Positions 42,618 through 51,378 of a stretch of DNA of 64,000 nt are shown in pieces. The position numbers and the translations under genes were made by a program. The DNA is from JBFMFR01 sp040752025 (GTDB lineage: Bacteria; Chloroflexota; Anaerolineae; Anaerolineales; UBA4823): contig JBFMFR010000035.1 in NCBI GenBank assembly GCA_040752025.1, positions 10,995-74,994 on the forward strand. Direction: 5' to 3'. Numbering within the stretch: position 1 is the stretch's first letter; each line of letters begins with the position of its first letter. Below the pieces are notes generated by a model. The model saw nothing but the letters and a program-made list of their open reading frames with translations. It was not told where the DNA came from and ran no database searches.

Positions 42618-42917
42618 TCAGTCGTTTTCCTGGTCGCGCAGCCAGCGGCCCTGGCGTTCTTGATAGATTTCGGCACGGTTCCAGCGATAAGGCTGGCTGG
42701 CCGGCGCGCTTGCCTGGCGCTCTTCTAGGAAAGCGATCAACTCCTGCCAGGCGGAATGCCCGGCAGGGGGCTGGCCGGGCGCTCCGGCGATCTCGCGCTC
42801 GATTGCCTGGCGGATGATCTCGGCTTCGCTCAAGCCGCGCGCCTGGGAGAGGCGCTTGAGCAGCGCCTCCTGGCGCTTTTGGATGTAGATTTGCTTGCGA
42901 ACCATGTTGGTGGCCAT
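42618..42917 (-). CDS. Ribbon-helix-helix-type antitoxin
   Basis: A 99-residue protein from ATG 42917. The N-terminal VRKQIYIQKRQEALLKRLSQARGLSEAEIIRQAIERE forms a ribbon-helix-helix DNA-binding fold (residues 4-42), and the disordered basic/acidic tail would wrap the PIN toxin. It precedes the PIN gene on the same strand with a 4-bp gap, so they form a type II toxin-antitoxin pair that is probably autoregulated. Confidence 0.82.
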   Translation of the reverse strand: MATNMVRKQIYIQKRQEALLKRLSQARGLSEAEIIRQAIEREIAGAPGQPPAGHSAWQELIAFLEERQASAPASQPYRWNRAEIYQERQGRWLRDQEND

Positions 42918-42986
42918 TGGCTGCCTCCGTTGGATAGGGGAATTATACATCACTTTATACACATCAAGGGGGATATATCGCGTAAA

Positions 42987-43020
42987 AGGCCCCCGGGGTT
43001 TTCAGAAACTCCGGGGGCCT
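42987..43020 (-). terminator. Terminator after the DinB-PhzF operon
   Basis: AGGCCCCCGG (42987-42996) pairs with CCGGGGGCCT (43011-43020), and the stem continues inward for 5 more pairs with one G-U. On the minus strand TTTTACG follows, so it terminates minus-strand transcription just after the PhzF gene. Confidence 0.75.
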
Positions 43021-43030
43021 GGGGATGATC

Positions 43031-43055
43031 TCGTCGAAACCGGTCAGGCCTGGGG
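43031..43055. repeat. Right-end fragment of the 96-bp repeat
   Basis: TCGTCGAAACCGGTCAGGCC and the next five bases match the right end of copy B with 3 mismatches in 25. It overlaps the end of the PhzF gene, so chance similarity cannot be excluded. Confidence 0.4.
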
Positions 43056-43937
43056 CTGTTCTCCCCACCAGCCCTCGGCGACGGGTTGGACGCGCCCACC
43101 AACCTGGATGCTGTAATCTTGCCCCTGGCGGCTGGCGCGCAGGTACAGGGCGGAGGGGCGGCCGATCTGGTAGCCCTGTCCGGCGATGATATCGATGGAG
43201 TCGCTGCCAAAATAGCCGTGCCGCACCAGGTAGGCTGCCAGGCAGCCGTTACCGCTGCCGGTTGCAGGATCTTCGGCGATTCCCAGAGCCAACGGGAAGA
43301 CGCGCACACCCAGGGCCTGGTTGGGTGTATAGCCCTGCGGGCAGAAGGCCAGGATGACCTTGGCCCAGGCCTGGCTGGTGTATTGGAAATACTTCGGCGG
43401 GTCGAGCGCCAGGCGTTGGAGGGCCTGCCTGGAGGTGAGCGGCACGATCACGTGTGGCAGCCCGGTCGAGACCTCTTCGATGGGCCAGCGCGAGTCGATG
43501 TCGGCTGGCTCCAGGTTCAGCACATCCAGCAGGGCAGCCGGGTTGATCACCTGGCCGAAGGTGGGCGCCACCTGACGCATCCATAAAAGTTCCTGGCCAG
43601 AGGCATCCGCCTGGCGGAAGACAGGCACCTGGCCGACTTTCAGGTTCAGTACGATTTCCTCGCTCGCCCCGGCTTGCAGGTGCTGGGCGATGATATAGGC
43701 CGTTCCCAGGGTGGGATGTCCGGCGAAATCGACCTCCGCCCCAGGGGTGAAGATGCGCACATCGTAGCCGCCGTCCCTGGGCGTGTCCGAGAGGATGAAG
43801 GTGGTTTCAGAGAAGTTGATCTCGCGGGCGATTTGCTGCATTTCTGCGGCGGGCAGGTGGCCGGCGTTCAGGAAGGTGGCCAACTGGTTGCCAGAGTAGC
43901 GCGACTCGGCGAAGACATCGGTGATGAAGAATTTCAT
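43044..43937 (-). CDS. PhzF-family isomerase/epimerase
   Basis: A 297-residue PhzF-like protein. The conserved N-terminus FFITDVFAESRYSGNQLATFL, the catalytic Glu in REINFSETTFIL (residue ~45) and the Gly-rich GHPTLGTAYI and DPATGSGNGCLAAYL motifs are intact. PhzF enzymes isomerise small acids; most genomic homologues have no known substrate. Start ATG at 43937 overlaps the DinB stop by one base (TGATG), so it is translationally coupled. Confidence 0.9.
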   Translation of the reverse strand: MKFFITDVFAESRYSGNQLATFLNAGHLPAAEMQQIAREINFSETTFILSDTPRDGGYDVRIFTPGAEVDFAGHPTLGTAYIIAQHLQAGASEEIVLNLKVGQVPVFRQADASGQELLWMRQVAPTFGQVINPAALLDVLNLEPADIDSRWPIEEVSTGLPHVIVPLTSRQALQRLALDPPKYFQYTSQAWAKVILAFCPQGYTPNQALGVRVFPLALGIAEDPATGSGNGCLAAYLVRHGYFGSDSIDIIAGQGYQIGRPSALYLRASRQGQDYSIQVGGRVQPVAEGWWGEQPQA

Positions 43938-44461
43938 CAGGATACCCCCCACAACTCTTTCAATTCAACGATCCTTTCCAGGTGGTGACGGTCATGCTCG
44001 GCATGGAAGTGGAGCATGTCGCACAGGCGCATCAGGCTGTCCAGGCGCGGATGCAGGGCTACCTGGGCGAAGTCCGCCGGTGCGAGCGCCTCCAGGCGGG
44101 CGATGTAAACACCTCGCTGCTGGCGGAAAGCGGCCAGGATCTGCGCCAGATCCTGGGTGTTGTAGTGGGCTTTGTCGGTGCGGTTATCAGCGAAATCGGC
44201 CGGGCGCAGGATTTCTGCGTGGTGGGCGTAATCGTCTAGCCTTCCCAGGAACAGCTCTTCAACGCTCAGGAAGTGCCCGGCGTTCTCCTGGATCGACCAG
44301 GCCTCGCCGTCGCGGCGGATGAGTGTTTCGGCGGGCAGGCCGCTGACCAGGGCGGTGAGCGTATCGGGGGTTTGTTTGAGGTATTGGATGAACCCCGGGT
44401 AGCGGGAGACCGGAAAATCGAAGGTGAAGCGTTTTTCGAGCCAGTTTTCTTGGCGGGTCAT
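43937..44461 (-). CDS. DinB-family metal-dependent protein
   Basis: This is a 174-residue four-helix bundle of the DinB/YfiT type. A metal-binding His triad is visible: WSIQENAGH (~60) and the C-terminal HFHAEHDRHH. The family includes bacillithiol S-transferases and maleylpyruvate isomerase-like proteins; which applies here is unknown. It begins the operon with the PhzF gene. Confidence 0.82.
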   Translation of the reverse strand: MTRQENWLEKRFTFDFPVSRYPGFIQYLKQTPDTLTALVSGLPAETLIRRDGEAWSIQENAGHFLSVEELFLGRLDDYAHHAEILRPADFADNRTDKAHYNTQDLAQILAAFRQQRGVYIARLEALAPADFAQVALHPRLDSLMRLCDMLHFHAEHDRHHLERIVELKELWGVS

Positions 44462-44643
44462 GAGGCACCTCCTTTGGACTGTGTGCTTGCGTGATGCAAT
44501 TCTACTCCTTTGTGGGCGCAGGTCAAGCTCCGGGCGATTTATCCACTGAAAAGGCGCAGGTTCCGAGGCGAAGCGCCCGTTTGGGTGTTTTCAACTGCGG
44601 AAAGCGAGCATTTCACCGAAAAACAGAGATAAGGAGGAGCGGC

Positions 44644-45108
44644 ATGGCAAATACATTTTCCCCGCGCGGGCGCTATTTCGAGGAATTCGAGATTGGGGAT
44701 GTGGCGACGAGCGCCGGGCGCACGATCACCGAGACGGATGTGGTCAGTTTCGCCGGGCTGTCGGGCGATTATACGCAGATCCACACGGATGTGGAGTTTT
44801 GCCGGGAGGGCATGTTTGGGCAGCGCGTGGCCCACGGGCTGCTGATCTTAGGGATCGCCAGCGGCCTGCTGGCGCGCCTGGGTTTCATTGAAGGCACGGC
44901 CCTGGCCTTCCGCGAACTGACCTGGAAGTTCAGCCTGCCGGTCTTCATCGGCGATACGCTGCATGCACAGGCCACGGTGACTGGCCTGAAGCCTGTCCGG
45001 CGGCTGGGGGGCGGGATGGTGACCTTCGAGGTGCAGGTGATCAACCAGGCCGGCAAGCTGACGCAGGGCGGCGCGTGGGTGGTGTTGATCGCCAACCGGC
45101 CTGAGTGA
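44644..45108 (+). CDS. MaoC-like hot-dog dehydratase
   Basis: A 154-residue single hot-dog protein from ATG 44644 (AAGGAGG upstream). The MaoC hydratase motif is visible: DVVSFAGLSGDYTQIHTD (catalytic Asp/His) followed by RVAHGLLILGIASGL. Such enzymes hydrate enoyl-CoA, for example in (R)-3-hydroxyacyl-CoA formation. No other fatty-acid genes are nearby. Confidence 0.9.
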   Translation: MANTFSPRGRYFEEFEIGDVATSAGRTITETDVVSFAGLSGDYTQIHTDVEFCREGMFGQRVAHGLLILGIASGLLARLGFIEGTALAFRELTWKFSLPVFIGDTLHAQATVTGLKPVRRLGGGMVTFEVQVINQAGKLTQGGAWVVLIANRPE

Positions 45109-45141
45109 TAAAAAAACGGCCTCCAGTGAGAACTGGAGGCC
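45108..45141 (-). terminator. Terminator of tRNA-Val
   Basis: GGCCTCCAGT (45118-45127) and ACTGGAGGCC (45132-45141) form a perfect 10-bp stem with a GAGA loop. On the minus strand it is followed by GTTTTTTT, placing an intrinsic terminator 12 bp after the 3' end of the tRNA. It also lies just past the convergent MaoC gene. Confidence 0.85.
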
Positions 45142-45153
45142 AGGATAAAGGTG

Positions 45154-45228
45154 TGGGCGCGAGAGGGCTCGAACCTCCGAACCTCACGGATGTGAACCGT
45201 GCGCTCTGACCAACTGAGCTACGCGCCC
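45154..45228 (-). tRNA. tRNA-Val (CAC anticodon)
   Basis: Reading the minus strand: acceptor GGGCGCG, TA, D-stem GCTC with loop AGTTGGTCA, anticodon stem CACGG, loop TTCACAT (anticodon CAC, reading GTG), T-stem GGAGG with loop TTCGAGC, and acceptor CGCGCCC plus discriminator A. The variable loop has 6 nt. CCA is not encoded. All stems pair, with one G-U in the T stem. Confidence 0.93.
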
Positions 45229-45324
45229 GTCAACCTTGCGGGCTAGATTTTATCATAAAGTCAAGGATGCGGCAAGAAAAAAGCAGAAAATGATAAAATA
45301 GCTCCCAAGGAGCGCCAGGGCATC

Positions 45325-46635
45325 ATGAACGACATCCACGAACTGATTGGCCAGGGAATTATTGCAGCCCGCAAGGGCAAACGCCAGCAAGCCATACGAC
45401 TTTTGACCGAAGCATTGTGCATACAGCCGCGCAACCCGCGGGTGTGGCTGTGGCTGGCGGCGGTGATGGAGGATGACGAGAAGCGGCGCTACTGCCTGGA
45501 GCAGGTGCAGCGCCTGGATCCGCAGGCGCAGGCGGCCAGGGTGCTGCTGGAGCGAATCGATGGGGCTCAAGCTGAAGCCAGGCCGGCCCAGGTGCAGGCT
45601 TTCACCTGCTCGCAGTGCGGAGGCCGGCTACGTTATGACCCGGATCTGGGCAGCCTGGCCTGTGAGCACTGTGGAACCAGCGAGCAAGTATATGCACCTG
45701 ATGCAGCCGATGCGGAACAGGATCTGCAGGCGGCGCTGCGCAGCGATACGGCGGACGAGTGGGCGGTGTTCCCAAACCAGATCACCTGCGAACAGTGTGG
45801 CGCAGTGACGCTGTTGGAAGCCGATCAGATTGCCAATTACTGCCCGTTCTGTGCGTCGGCGCAAGTGGTTTTACAACCGGCTACGCCAGGTTTGATCGAG
45901 CCGCACGCCATCATCCCATTTGCCTTCGATGAGAAGCAGGCGCGTGACAAGATGCGCAGGTGGCTGGGAGCAGGTTTGTTCTTGCCGGATGACCTGCTCA
46001 AACTGGCGCGGCCGAAACGGCTGACGCCGATTTACCTGCCGTTCTGGACTTTCGACGGCAGGGTGCGCGTGCCTTGCCTGGTAAGCAACCCGCGCATGCG
46101 CATCCCCAGGGTGGAAGCCAGGGTGACAACGGCCTGGGATGAGATGGCGATGCCGGATGTTTACGAACGCGATTTTGATGACCTGCTGATTTACGCGGCG
46201 CAAGCGCTTTCAGCGGAGGCGCTGCGCGACGTGCAGCCTTTTGAGACCGCGCAGGCGCGGGCCTACCAGCCGCAGTTCCTGGCAGGTTGGGAAGCGCAGG
46301 CCTACCAGATTTCGCTGGTGGACGCGTCCCTGGAGGCGCATAAGCGCATGTACGACCAGGCGGTCCTGGAGGCCGAGCTTGAAATGCTGATCCCGAACCG
46401 GCTGGCGTTGGGCTATGGGGATGTGCTGGTGCAGCAGAACAGTTATAAGCTGGCTTTGCTGCCGGTGTGGGTGGCGGCTTATAGCTACCGGGGACAGCTT
46501 TACTAGGTACTGATCAACGGACAGACCGGCAAAGTGGCCGGGCAAAAGCCGTTGGACCGGGTAAAAGTGGGGTTGTTCCTGGGCAGCCTGGCGGACCTGG
46601 CGGTGTTAACCTGGCTGTTATTTCAAGTGTTCTGA
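45325..46635 (+). pseudogene. TPR/zinc-ribbon protein interrupted by in-frame TAG
   Basis: From ATG 45325 the frame encodes ~393 residues, meets TAG at 46504-46506, and continues in frame to TGA 46633-46635 (another 42 codons). N-terminus: TPR-like helices (ALCIQPRNPRVWLWLAAVMED). Next come two zinc ribbons (FTCSQCGGRLRYD...CEHCG; ITCEQCGAV...CPFC). The C-terminal domain has YSYRGQLY-stop-VLINGQTGKVAGQKP, then one membrane helix. The 'Y-x-VLINGQTGKV' motif is conserved in this protein family and the stop falls inside it. No other lesion is seen. Confidence 0.75.
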
Positions 46636-46675
46636 TCGTTCGTTATAGCACAGTCAGGCGCCTTTCGCGGCAAGC

Positions 46676-47584
46676 TCATTGCAGCAGCAGATATTGGGTG
46701 AGGAAGTCAAGCACTTTCTCCCGGTAGGTATCTGGCTGGGCGTGGAGGGCATCGATGTGGCCAGGTTCAGGGCGGGCCCAGTGCTGCTTTGGGGGGCGGG
46801 CAGCGTCGAAGTAGATGGTCGTCAGGGGATTTTCATCGCCAGCGGAGATGAGCAGCAGAGGGGTGGGTGAGATTTCGTAAACCAGCAAATCTAGAGCCGG
46901 GGCCGGTTTCACTCCGCTGAGGATCTCGCCAGCGCGAAAGAAGGCCCACTGGCCCGGGACGAGCATTTGCCAGGGAATTGCCCCGGCGGGCTCGGGAGCC
47001 AACATCCATTCATCGAAAGAGCGGCTGCCAGCACCTTCGGCAACGACAGCGCGCAGGCGGTGGTCTTCGGCGGCGGCTTGCAGGATGATCTCGGCGCCGA
47101 TGGATAGGCCCAGTGCGCCGATGCGCTGGGGGTCAACGTCTGGGCGACTTTGCAGGTAATCCAGGGCGGCGAAGATATCCTGGTCGGCATTCCAGCCAAA
47201 AGCGAAGCTGCTCCCCCGGCTCTCGCCGTGGGCGCGCAGGTCCAGCATCAGCACACCGAACCCATTACGAGCCAGCAGGTCGGCGTGGTAGAGCACGCCG
47301 GTGCGGTTGCCGTTGTAGGCATGTACGGCGATAATCGCCGCGCCGTTTTGGGAGGGCACGTACCAGCCGTGCAGTTCCAGGCTATCGGCGGTGGTCAAGA
47401 CAATGTTTTCATATTGCATCCCCAGGTCAGCGGGCGAGACCTGCCCGATGGGGAAACGCGTGGGGTGCAAGGCGCGATTGGCTGAATAGACTGGGGCGAT
47501 AATATAAAAGGCAAAGGCCAGTGCCACCAGGAAGGCGACCAACAGGTTGAGCAGATAACGAGGGGTGAGTTTTTTGCGCAAGGT
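46676..47584 (-). CDS. Alpha/beta hydrolase, membrane-anchored
   Basis: A 302-residue protein with an N-terminal helix (NLLVAFLVALAFAFYIIAPV). The alpha/beta-hydrolase core has IIAVHAYNGNRTG, DLRAHGESRG, and the nucleophile elbow GALGLSIGAE (Ser). A C-terminal His is likely in PGHIDAL. It resembles BAAT/dienelactone-like or FrsA-type hydrolases of unknown substrate. A longer start at 47611 exists. It is downstream of the serpin gene on the same strand. Confidence 0.82.
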   Translation of the reverse strand, partial: TLRKKLTPRYLLNLLVAFLVALAFAFYIIAPVYSANRALHPTRFPIGQVSPADLGMQYENIVLTTADSLELHGWYVPSQNGAAIIAVHAYNGNRTGVLYHADLLARNGFGVLMLDLRAHGESRGSSFAFGWNADQDIFAALDYLQSRPDVDPQRIGALGLSIGAEIILQAAAEDHRLRAVVAEGAGSRSFDEWMLAPEPAGAIPWQMLVPGQWAFFRAGEILSGVKPAPALDLLVYEISPTPLLLISAGDENPLTTIYFDAARPPKQHWARPEPGHIDALHAQPDTYREKVLDFLTQYLLLQ

Positions 47585-47729
47585 CATCCTCCAAATACAG
47601 GCCTGTAGCAATCCCCAGGGCCAGCAGCGAGCGGCGCATCACGATGTGGATATCTTTCCAGAAAGGTTTCCGGGAAATTTGCAGGCGTTGGGGCGCACCG
47701 CTTTCTAGAGCGTAGGTTTGGATGGCCAA
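47585..47729 (-). other. Possible remnant of a small soluble protein
   Basis: ATG 47729 opens a frame beginning MAIQTYALESGAPQRLQISR and continuing with FWKDIHI. From memory this resembles the start of a ~90-130-residue Chloroflexota protein family (with 'RLELSW...WKD'). After about 30 residues the similarity is lost and the frame runs across the hydrolase start. It may be a truncated gene or a chance similarity. Confidence 0.25.
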
Positions 47730-47750
47730 GTGCGCTGCCTTTCGTGATGC

Positions 47751-48893
47751 TTACGCTTGTAGTAGGTGCGCAGCGTAGCCCATGAACCAGATCAGGCCGC
47801 TGCGTCGGTCGACGATGGCCAGGAAAAATGGCCGGTCGACGTGCATAGAAAAATGTTTGACGTGCATGGCGCCGCGCAGCGTGAGAACGGCCGTGGCCGC
47901 GGCAGCCTCAGCGCCAGCTTCATCGACTTGGATGAAGGTCTTGTGGATGATTTTGCTGATCTGCAAGTCGCCTGCACCCATGCCGCTGAAATCGGCGCCG
48001 ATGGCGAAGGCTGGCGCCATGCCAATCTGCGCCAGGAAATGCTTCAGTTCGGCGCCGTATTCGATTTTGAAGCGCGGCAGGCGCAGCATGCCCTGGGCCT
48101 GGTCGTAGGCATACAGCCAGCGATCCCATTGGCGCACATTCAGCATCTGCCGGAAGGCTTCGAGAGAGATATCGGGCCTGGGCAGCAGGATATCCATGCA
48201 AAGATGCCCGTTTCCATAGGGGAGGCGGACGGCTTGCAAATCTTTATCTTCGAAATATTCGAAGCTGCCGGTTTGTGTCATGAACGGCAAGCTGGCCTGG
48301 CTGCCATCCAGGTTGGTGAACTGGCCGGGCTGCGTCTTTTTGGGATCGAAGGGCGACTGCCACAGGCCTTTGAAATACAGAGCATTGATCAAAATGACGA
48401 TGGACTGGCTGACGGAGGAGGCGTCCACGATTTCGGGAATCTTATGACGGGTCTGCTCGGACACCCAGGTGTTGATCTCCTCGGCGGCTTGTGGTTTGGA
48501 GAAGTCCAGATTGGTGATGTATCCGGCGAAAGCAGCTTGCATGCGCTCGAGGTAGTCCGGAGCAAGCTGGATGCCCAGTCTGGCCCAGATGGAGTTGGCA
48601 ATAGCTAACTCAACCTGGGGATCGTCGTGCCCCTGGTTTTGAACCAGGGCGGCGATAGCGGCGTTGAGGTCATCCTGGCTGAGGTCGCTCCAGCCGAACG
48701 TACCAGCGATGGCCTCACGAGCGCCGCCCAGGGTGCCATTGTAGAGCATGGCCAGGGCCAGGGAGATGCTGAGGGGGGAGATGAAAACGTTCGGGTTTTC
48801 AGATTTTTGGGCCGCCAGGGCGGGCAGCAGGCGAAAGCCGAACTGGTTGTTGGCTTTGGCGATCCTGGTTTGCAGGGCAAATTCGTTTGGCAT
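47751..48893 (-). CDS. Serpin-family protease inhibitor
   Basis: A 380-residue serpin. FISPLSISLALAMLYNG-type helices and the SAL...YFKGLW strand are intact. The reactive-loop hinge EAGAEAAAATAV has small residues from P15 to P8, as in inhibitory serpins, so the protein should trap proteases. The scissile bond is probably near TLRGAM; Arg as P1 would suit a trypsin-like protease, but the loop is about three residues longer than in alpha-1-antitrypsin, so P1 is uncertain. No signal peptide is seen. The operon includes a secreted lipoprotein upstream. Confidence 0.85.
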   Translation of the reverse strand: MPNEFALQTRIAKANNQFGFRLLPALAAQKSENPNVFISPLSISLALAMLYNGTLGGAREAIAGTFGWSDLSQDDLNAAIAALVQNQGHDDPQVELAIANSIWARLGIQLAPDYLERMQAAFAGYITNLDFSKPQAAEEINTWVSEQTRHKIPEIVDASSVSQSIVILINALYFKGLWQSPFDPKKTQPGQFTNLDGSQASLPFMTQTGSFEYFEDKDLQAVRLPYGNGHLCMDILLPRPDISLEAFRQMLNVRQWDRWLYAYDQAQGMLRLPRFKIEYGAELKHFLAQIGMAPAFAIGADFSGMGAGDLQISKIIHKTFIQVDEAGAEAAAATAVLTLRGAMHVKHFSMHVDRPFFLAIVDRRSGLIWFMGYAAHLLQA

Positions 48894-48911
48894 AGGAATC
48901 TCCGGTGATCT

Positions 48912-50765
48912 TTAGGGGGCGATAATTTCGATCTCGCGCCAGGCTACCCAGGATGGGCTCTTGATGGTTTCGATGCGGATCATGGTGATATTTTCCCAGG
49001 GAGTCTCGGGGATGACATCGATCACATCCATGTCGGCGGTCTCGCTGCCGACTTCTTGCAGCAGGCGGAGCTTGCCCGTGGAATCCTTGCCCCAAATCCA
49101 ATGCGTGGTCCAACCGGCTTTCTCCTGGCTGGCCAGCAGTCGCACCATGCTGATGGTGACAGGCTGGTTCAGGTAAATATCGATGAAGTGGCGCGGCAGG
49201 TCGCCAGGCGTCCAGATGGTGTTCGGGTCCCCGTCCACAGCCTGTTCGGGGCGGTTGCCTTTGTAGGTGAAGGAGGCGCTGGTGGTGGCGTGGGCTGCCA
49301 CGTTGCGACCGGAATTGCCGATGTCGAGCAGGCTGTAGGCGGGCCAGAAGCCGATCGAGCCCTCAGCACTGGTGGAGTCGCTGCCGGGGAAGGATGTTTG
49401 CAGGAAGACGCCGATGGCGGGTAAGGAGAGCAAGTTGATCTCAAAGTGTCCATCTTCGTTTGTGGTCGCCTGGTAAGTAGCCACGACTGGCGGATTGAGG
49501 ATGGTATTCTGGTATTGCAACTGCAAGTCGAGTTGGACGGAGGTCTGGATGATAGGGGCACCGTCAGCGTCCAGCAGTGAGCCGCTCACCAGCCGGGCGC
49601 CTTCAGAGTCCATATCGCCTAACTGTGCCTGTAAAGCAGCTCGCTGGCGGAAGTAGCGATTGATCAGGTGGGTGAAGGTGGAGGGTTTGTTTTCTGGCAA
49701 GGTGTGGTCGGGTTTGTCGTCCCATGACTGGAATATAGCGTGATCAGGCTGGCCGTCCCAGCGGGATTCAAAGACGCCAGCGCGCTGCCAGGCAGAGTCG
49801 CTCCATTCCTGGTCGGTAAGCCCCTGCCCATGATAGATGATGCCGAAGGGGATATTCTGCTGGCGGGCGTATTCTTGCAACTGCAGGGAGGCCTGGGGCC
49901 AATCGATGCGGCGGAAATCGGGCTTGACGTGGAAGAAGGCTAATTCCAACTCGGCGGCCGAGCGATAGCTCTGCATCCAGTTGCGATATTCGGCCGTTTG
50001 TAGGTCGAGGGGCAGCGGTTCGACATCACCAGCGAGCACGTCGGGGAAGATGGCGCGGATGGCGCGGGTGTATTCGGCCAGAGCCTGGGCGGTCTGTTCG
50101 GCGCTCCACTGGCAGGCGCCGCGGCCCGAAAAGAGATGCGCATAGTAATAGGGCTCTTGGAAGGCGATGTAATCCAGCTTTCCGCCGGCATCCTGGATGC
50201 GCTGGGCGATCTTCTGACCCTGGAGCAGACCGGCGAAGCCAGTGATGCCTTGACCGCAGTCGGAGGTTGGGTCGAGTGCTTCGACTTCCACGGCGAGGGC
50301 CAGGCCGCGACTCTTGAGGTCTTCAACGATTTGGGCAAGCTCGGCTGCGCTGGCTACCTCGGCTACCCACTCCCCGGATAACTGGAACACACTCAGGTGT
50401 TGTTCAGCGGACTGCCAGGGAGCATCGGCGGTGAAGAGATCCATGAAGTCCACAGCGCCAGTGAAGGGGCGAGCGCCGGTAGGCGGCAGCGGTGAAAATG
50501 GTGCGAACCATACGGCGGCAGGACGCCTCTCGCCAGGCGGCAGCGTGGGAGTGAGGGCGGCGGCAGCCGTGGCGCTGGTTGCTGGAGAGGTAGGGGCTGG
50601 GGTTGAAGTGGGTGGACCAGCCGTAGGTGTGTTGGTGGCGGGGGCGCCAGTGGGCGGCGGGGGCAGCGGCGTAAGCGGGAAAAGTTCACAGGCTGCCAGG
50701 AACAGGCAAAGCAGCACAGCCAGGCTGCCCAGGAGTTTTTGGGGTCGGAGGAGGTGTTTTGTCAT
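48912..50765 (-). CDS. Lipoprotein with TIM-barrel-like and discoidin domains
   Basis: A 617-residue lipoprotein. The lipobox is LFLAAC, then a Thr/Pro linker runs to ~75. The next ~290 residues look like a TIM barrel: VDFMDLFT, LALAVEVEALDP, DYIAFQEPYYYAH, VLAGDVEPLP and IPFGIIYHGQG, with acidic residues at strand ends. A beta-sandwich region follows. The C-terminus from ~480 is an F5/8-type C-like domain ending WVAWREIEI (conserved in discoidins). It may be a glycosidase or carbohydrate-binding surface protein. The family is not recognised with certainty. Confidence 0.6.
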   Translation of the reverse strand: MTKHLLRPQKLLGSLAVLLCLFLAACELFPLTPLPPPPTGAPATNTPTAGPPTSTPAPTSPATSATAAAALTPTLPPGERRPAAVWFAPFSPLPPTGARPFTGAVDFMDLFTADAPWQSAEQHLSVFQLSGEWVAEVASAAELAQIVEDLKSRGLALAVEVEALDPTSDCGQGITGFAGLLQGQKIAQRIQDAGGKLDYIAFQEPYYYAHLFSGRGACQWSAEQTAQALAEYTRAIRAIFPDVLAGDVEPLPLDLQTAEYRNWMQSYRSAAELELAFFHVKPDFRRIDWPQASLQLQEYARQQNIPFGIIYHGQGLTDQEWSDSAWQRAGVFESRWDGQPDHAIFQSWDDKPDHTLPENKPSTFTHLINRYFRQRAALQAQLGDMDSEGARLVSGSLLDADGAPIIQTSVQLDLQLQYQNTILNPPVVATYQATTNEDGHFEINLLSLPAIGVFLQTSFPGSDSTSAEGSIGFWPAYSLLDIGNSGRNVAAHATTSASFTYKGNRPEQAVDGDPNTIWTPGDLPRHFIDIYLNQPVTISMVRLLASQEKAGWTTHWIWGKDSTGKLRLLQEVGSETADMDVIDVIPETPWENITMIRIETIKSPSWVAWREIEIIAP

Positions 50766-50784
50766 GGCCTTTTCGCGAAATTGT

Positions 50785-51369
50785 TCAACGGATTGAGCTG
50801 ATGAAGGCGTCGATCATGGTTTGATCCCAGGATTGTTCAGAGCCCATGATCATCAATATAGCCGGGCCGTGTACTCCAGAGAAGACGCTGATCAGGCTGC
50901 GATAGCGCTCGCCAGTAGAGCTGGCGCCCTCGCTGATCGCTAACTGGGCATCCTCGCCGCGGATCTTCACGGTTTTTTCTTCGACTACCTGCCACTCGAT
51001 GCTGCCGCTGCCGGTGCGCTGCTGTAAACTTCGTTCCATGGATTTCTGCATGTCTTCGGTGTTTAGGCCGGTGGAGGATGGAAGGCTCATCATCATGATC
51101 ATCGGCGAATCGGTTGTATCTTTTTTGGCCATGATAATCGCTTTGTAGATACCCATGAAATCCATAGCCATCTGGGAATAGCCGGATGGGATATCGTATT
51201 GAGCAATTCCAGCCGCAACCTGGGCTACCTGTGTGGGGTCGGTTTTAACCATTTCGCCGATCTTTTCACCGGCTGAGCGCAACATCAGAACGGCGACCAC
51301 GCAGACACAGATGCCGACCAGCAGCAGCCCGGCAACGATAGCTAGTATAATTTTGGTGTCCCGACTCAT
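50785..51369 (-). CDS. Single-span membrane protein of unknown function
   Basis: A 194-residue protein with one N-terminal transmembrane helix (IILAIVAGLLLVGICVCVVAVLML) and an extracytoplasmic ~160-residue domain containing SGYSQMAMDFMGIYKAI and a C-terminal FISSIR. I do not recognise a family. It lies 19 bp from the following lipoprotein gene in a minus-strand operon beginning with trmO. Confidence 0.6.
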   Translation of the reverse strand: MSRDTKIILAIVAGLLLVGICVCVVAVLMLRSAGEKIGEMVKTDPTQVAQVAAGIAQYDIPSGYSQMAMDFMGIYKAIIMAKKDTTDSPMIMMMSLPSSTGLNTEDMQKSMERSLQQRTGSGSIEWQVVEEKTVKIRGEDAQLAISEGASSTGERYRSLISVFSGVHGPAILMIMGSEQSWDQTMIDAFISSIR

Positions 51370-51378
51370 AAAGGCCTC

